Shown: positions 60,306 to 64,000 of the stretch, piece by piece | Numbering within the stretch: position 1 is the first letter of the stretch | Layout: every line of letters begins with the position of its first letter | Source of the DNA: Thuidium tamariscinum | Lineage: Eukaryota; Streptophyta; Bryopsida; Hypnales; Thuidiaceae | Length of the DNA stretch: 64,000 bases | Direction of reading: 5' to 3' | Assembly: GCA_947034885.2 (NCBI GenBank) | Contig: OX344751.2 | Span: 45,971,082-46,035,081, forward strand | Notes under the pieces: generated by a model | Databases searched by the model: none | What the model was told of the DNA's origin: nothing | Seen by the model: the letters and a program-made list of their open reading frames with translations, nothing else | Made by a program: the position numbers and the translations under genes

Positions 60306-61262
60306 GGTTATTGGCCCACGCACTTGGAGTTGCGTTTGAGGGAGGAATTCAAAGCATTTGGAGGAGATCTTGGAGCTTGGAGGAGTAATCAGCCCTTTGT
60401 CACTTTTCACCTACAAACCATATGGTGTGAGTCATTTTGCAAATATCAACAACTTTGGAGTGCATTTTTTTAAAAAAAGGAATTTTTTTTAGGAGCTATT
60501 GTTGGCTGGTTTGTGAGGTTTTGAGTACATTTTGGGTGAGAGTTTGCTTATGGTAGTAATCAGACCTAGTTAGGGCTGGTTGGAAGCTCCTAGTTTGAGT
60601 TTGTGCTTAGAAGTGTACATTGGGAGCCCATTGAGGCTGATTGTGCATTTGAGTGCATTGTGGATTGTGATGGTGCCAATTGCAATCTAGTGAGAGTCCT
60701 TTAGAGGCCTTGGAAGCATATTTGAGTTGCTTGAGGAGTTTGCCATGCATAGAGGGCTGATTAGAGCCCTTGTGAGTGAGTGAGGCAATTCATGGATTTC
60801 TTGATCCTTAGAGGACTGATTTCTGCCCCTTGTGAGCCATTGAGGGCCAAGTAGGGTGCTTTGGTGATCCAATTAGGGCTATTGGAGGCCATTGTTGTCC
60901 TTGAGGTGCTTATTGTGAGTAGTAGCATCCATTTAGGGCTGATTGGAAGGCTTGAGCGCCTTGTTGTGTGGAGTACCCTATTTGTGAGGAGCATTGTGAG
61001 ATTGCTTGCTGAATTGAAGGAGCACTAGCCCATGACATTCATGTGGTGAATTGTAGCTTGATTAGGGTCTGATTTGGTGTGGAGTAGAGGTGAGGCACTT
61101 GAGTGGAGTGTTTTTGGTCGTTTCTTTGGATTGGGAGGAGCTTGGAAGGTCCTTGGAAGGGCTGATTGGTGCCATTTCAGCCCAATTGGCTTCCGAGTGT
61201 TTGGAGGCTGAATTCAGTTGGAGACACTTGGGGTGCTGCCAACAAGTGGGAGGTGCTTCACC
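60306..61262 (+). other. Leader of copia G
   Basis: 957 bp, the same short-leader type as C and C1, without minisatellite expansion. Confidence 0.75.
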
Positions 61263-63221
61263 ATGGCATCAAGTGGAGGAGAGGGCGTGCGCATCATTGA
61301 CAAGTTCAATGGGGAGAACTTTGGCATGTGGAAGTTCAAGATGGAGATGATTCTTGCGGAGAAGGACTTGTGGGATGTGGTGGATGGGAGTGAGGAGCCT
61401 CCAAGTGAGGATGCTGATCCAAAGACCAAGAAGGCATTTGAGAGGAAGGAGAAGAAGGCCTTTGCCCTCATTGCCATCAACCTTGCGGACCGGCAGATTG
61501 CACACATCCGCCATTGCAAGGGACCAGCCCATGCGTGGACCACCCTTTGCAACATCCATGAGACCAAGAGCCTCTCCAACATCCTCTTCCTTCGGCGCAA
61601 GTTCTTCACTAGCAAGATGCAAGAGGAGGACGACATGTTGGACCATGTCAACAAGATCAAGGCTCTTGCTGATGAGTTGGCTTGTTTGGAGGCGCCCGTG
61701 ACGGAGGGAGATGTGGTGATGACATTGTTGGAGAGCTTGCCACCATCCTATGAGTTCCTCATCACCGCCTTGGAGACAAGGGCCACCAAGGATCTGACCT
61801 TGGAGTTTGTGACAGCCCGCTTGATGCATGAGGTGACAAAGCGCAAGGAGAATGAGCCCCAAGGGGAGGGATCAGCCCTTGTGTCAAGGCATGGCAAGGG
61901 AGGCACCACCAAGGCGTTCAAGGAGACAAGGACATGCTTCAAGTGTGGCAAATCAGGCCACATTGCCAAGCATTGCAAGACCAGCCAAGCCAAAGACAAG
62001 GAGAGTGCACACCAAGCTTCCAAAGAGGAGGAGGAGGAGGATTTCGCCTTTGCCACCCATGGAGGAGGGGAGAAGGCCAACATGTTCACTTGGATTGTGG
62101 ATTCAGGTGCTACCCAACACATGACCAGCCATCGGGATGCCTTCCACACCTATCAGCCCATTTCGGGGAAGAAGATTTACTTGGGAGACAATGGCATGGT
62201 GGAGGCTCTTGGCAAGGGGGAGATCCATGTGGAGGTGCAAGTGAAGGGGCAGCCTAGGAGGATCACAATTGAGGAGGTGCTCCATGTCCCCAAGTTGCAT
62301 GCCAACTTGCTTTTGGTAAGCAAGTTGTCTTTGGGAGGTTTGAAAGTGCAATTCAACATGGTGGGATGTGTTGTGAGGTCCCCAAGTGGAGTCTTGATTG
62401 CATCAGCCCCTCGTGAGGGCAACTTGTACATCTTCCATTTCACCAAGGTGAATAGCACTTCCTTGGCTTGTGTGGCCCAAGGATCAGCTCATGAGGACCT
62501 TGTGGAGCTTTGGCATAGGAGGCTTGGGCACTTGAATGTGAAGAGCATGAAGAGTCTCCAACACATTGTGAAGGGGCTGAACCTCTCTTCTTGCAAGCAT
62601 GATTGGAGTTCTATGGTGTGCAAGGGGTGCATTGAGGGCAAGCAAGCAAGGCAGCCCTTCCCCAAGGATGGGGCAACAAGGGCCAGCAAGCCATTGGAGC
62701 TTGTGCATTCCGATGTGTGTGGGCCAATGAAGACCTCAACCATAGGAGGAGCAAGGTATTTTGTGACCTTCATTGATGATTTCTCTCGCAAGGTGTGGGT
62801 GTATATGCTGAAGTGCAAGAGTGAGGTGTTTGGGCGTTTTGAGACTTGGAAGGCCCTTGTGGAGGCCCAATCTGATTGCAAGGTGAAGGTGCTGCGGTCG
62901 GATAATGGAGGGGAATATGTGTCCAAGGCCTTTGAGGGGTACTTGCAAGCCCATGGCATTGAGCACCATACATCAGCACCTTACACTCCTCAACAAAACG
63001 GCGTAGCGGAGCGTGCCAATCGGACCATTGTGGAGATGGCAAGGGCCATGATTCATGGCCAAGGGCTGAAGTTTGAGCTTTGGGGGGAGGCGGTGTCCAA
63101 TGCGGTGTATACAAGGAACCGGTGCCCTACTTCAGCCTTGATTGGGAAGACACCCCAAGAAGCTTGGAGTGGGATCAGACCTCATGTGTCTCACATGCGC
63201 ACCTTTGGGTGCATTGCTTAT
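61263..63221 (+). CDS. gag-pol: Copia gag-protease-integrase polyprotein of G, uninterrupted but truncated
   Basis: 653 codons open from MASSGGEG. Domains: gag capsid region (GMWKFKMEMILAEKDLWDVVDG onwards), CCHC knuckle CFKCGKSGHIAKHC, protease DSGAT, HHCC region, and integrase core with HSDVCGP, RSDNGGEY and NGVAERANR. At the codon that is TAA in C1 and C, G has CAA (TPQEAWSG). The frame is broken only by insertion of H after FGCIAY, which adds a stop in the LTR at 63,225. It is the best preserved gag-integrase in the window, but RT is separated from it. Confidence 0.92.
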
Positions 63222-63477
63222 TGTTGAAGATCATGTTCATATTAGTGTAGACCATGTACATACAGCCCTAGGAGTACCATTAGACACTAGGTTAGTCTTA
63301 GAGTCCATTGGGTATTGCTCGTAGTCAAAGGCAGCCCATGAAAGGTAGTTATCCCACATGGTTTGTGGATAACTAGGGAAAGGCTTTTAGTATAAGATCA
63401 GCCCACTCATGGGTCTTTGTATCTTCCTACCATCTAAGTAAAGCCTTTCATCCATTCATAACATTGTAATCTCAATA
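63222..63477 (+). repeat. 5' LTR of copia H
   Basis: 256 bp, TGTTGAAGATCATG...CTCAATA, followed by GGTTATGGGCCC. It shares the TATAAGATCAGCCC variant with D. Confidence 0.92.
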
Positions 63478-64000
63478 GGTTATGGGCCCACGCACTTGGA
63501 GTTGCGCTTGAGGGTGAAATTCAAATCATTTGGAGGAGATCTTGGAGCTTGGAGGAGCAATCAGCCTTTTGTGTCTTTTCACCTACAAACCATATGGTGT
63601 GAGTATTCTTTGGAAAAACACACTTTGAGTGCATTTCTTTTTAAAAGAAAGGAAGAGGAAAGTTTTGTTGCTTTCTCATTGGCTGGTTTGTGAGGTTTTG
63701 AGTACATTTTGGAGGAGAGGTTGCTTATGGTAGTAATCAGACCTAGTTAGGGCTGGTTGCATGCTCCTAGTTTGAGTTTGCTTTTAGAAGTGTGCATTGA
63801 GAGCCACTTGAGGCTGAATTGTGCACTTGGGTGCATTGATGAGTGAGATTGTGCCAATTGCACTAGATTGAGAGTGCTTTGAGGCTGATTTTGCACTTGG
63901 GTGCATTGTTGAGAGTGATTGTGAGCCTTGGAAGCATGTTCTAGATGCTTGAGGCATTTGCCATCCATTGAGGGCTGATTAGTGCCCTTGTGAGTGAGTG
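63222..64000 (+). mobile_element. Copia H: 5' LTR and leader, continues past the window
   Basis: The LTR (63,222-63,477) interrupts G pol after GCTTAT. The leader (63,478 onward) carries CATTGGCTGG and 70-bp units (GTGCCAATTGCACTAG...), and the last 30 bases enter the 60-bp unit. LTR and leader type match D and B, so H probably belongs to the gag/RT-deleted subfamily, but its coding part is outside the window. Confidence 0.85.

Larger units (their letters stand above)
60050..63221 (+). mobile_element. Copia G, autonomous-type copy, nested in F, interrupted by H
   Basis: 5' LTR 60,050-60,305, leader to 61,262, then an open gag-pol. The LTR interrupts F after ...CTCTTG. Sequence is closest to C (LLVSKLS, KFELWGE, VKVLRSD). 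The element is cut at 63,221 by the LTR of H; its RT, RNase H and 3' LTR are not in the window. Confidence 0.93.

Overview
This window is nuclear DNA from a land plant. One complete intron-containing gene, a plastid-envelope glucose transporter of the pGlcT type, sits in AT-rich gene-poor DNA. Most of the right half is nested plant-type transposons: Ty1/copia, Ty3/gypsy, CACTA and foldback elements. No bacterial, organellar or CRISPR features were seen. The plant lineage cannot be fixed from this sequence; the short introns and wide intergenic spaces do not decide it.

Layout. Bases 1-12.6 kb are AT-rich and hold no supportable gene, but contain two small inverted-repeat elements (494-658 and 2789-3010), a low-complexity tract (5331-5570) and a degenerate repeat family (8.5-9.9 kb). 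The minus-strand sugar transporter occupies 13,027-18,540 as 13 coding exons giving 555 codons, with a pyrimidine-rich leader up to about 19.2 kb. A 2983-bp CACTA transposon (21,484-24,466) follows. It has near-perfect terminal inverted repeats, a TGC target duplication and one surviving ORF resembling DUF4216. From 24.5 to 26.8 kb there is only degenerate DNA.

From 26.8 kb to the end, one copia family with 256-277 bp LTRs (TGTTGAAG...CTCAATA) dominates and contributes ten LTRs. Full-length copies lie at 26,795-32,313 (C1, minus) and 50,237-55,759 (C, minus). A third autonomous-type copy (G, plus) starts at 60,050 and is interrupted at 63,222. A second subfamily (B at 46,441-56,272; fragments E at 33.7-35.0 kb and F at 58.5-60.0 kb) keeps protease and integrase. 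It lacks the capsid part of gag, and in B and F also the reverse transcriptase catalytic core and RNase H. Between 35.7 and 40.8 kb is a foldback structure with arms of 1.2-1.45 kb and an array of about 104-bp palindromic units.

A degenerate Ty3/gypsy element (41.7-58.45 kb; 5' LTR, PBS, gag, protease, start of RT) is the host of much of the nesting. A 1080-bp foldback element sits in its gag. Copia B sits in its last zinc knuckle with a perfect AGGAG duplication, and C sits inside B. Copia F sits in the gypsy RT, G in F, and H in G, where the window ends.

The transposon layers do not act together as a pathway. They are a stratified record of insertion in which the autonomous copia copies probably supplied proteins for the deleted ones. 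The transporter would act alone, exporting glucose from starch breakdown across the inner plastid envelope.
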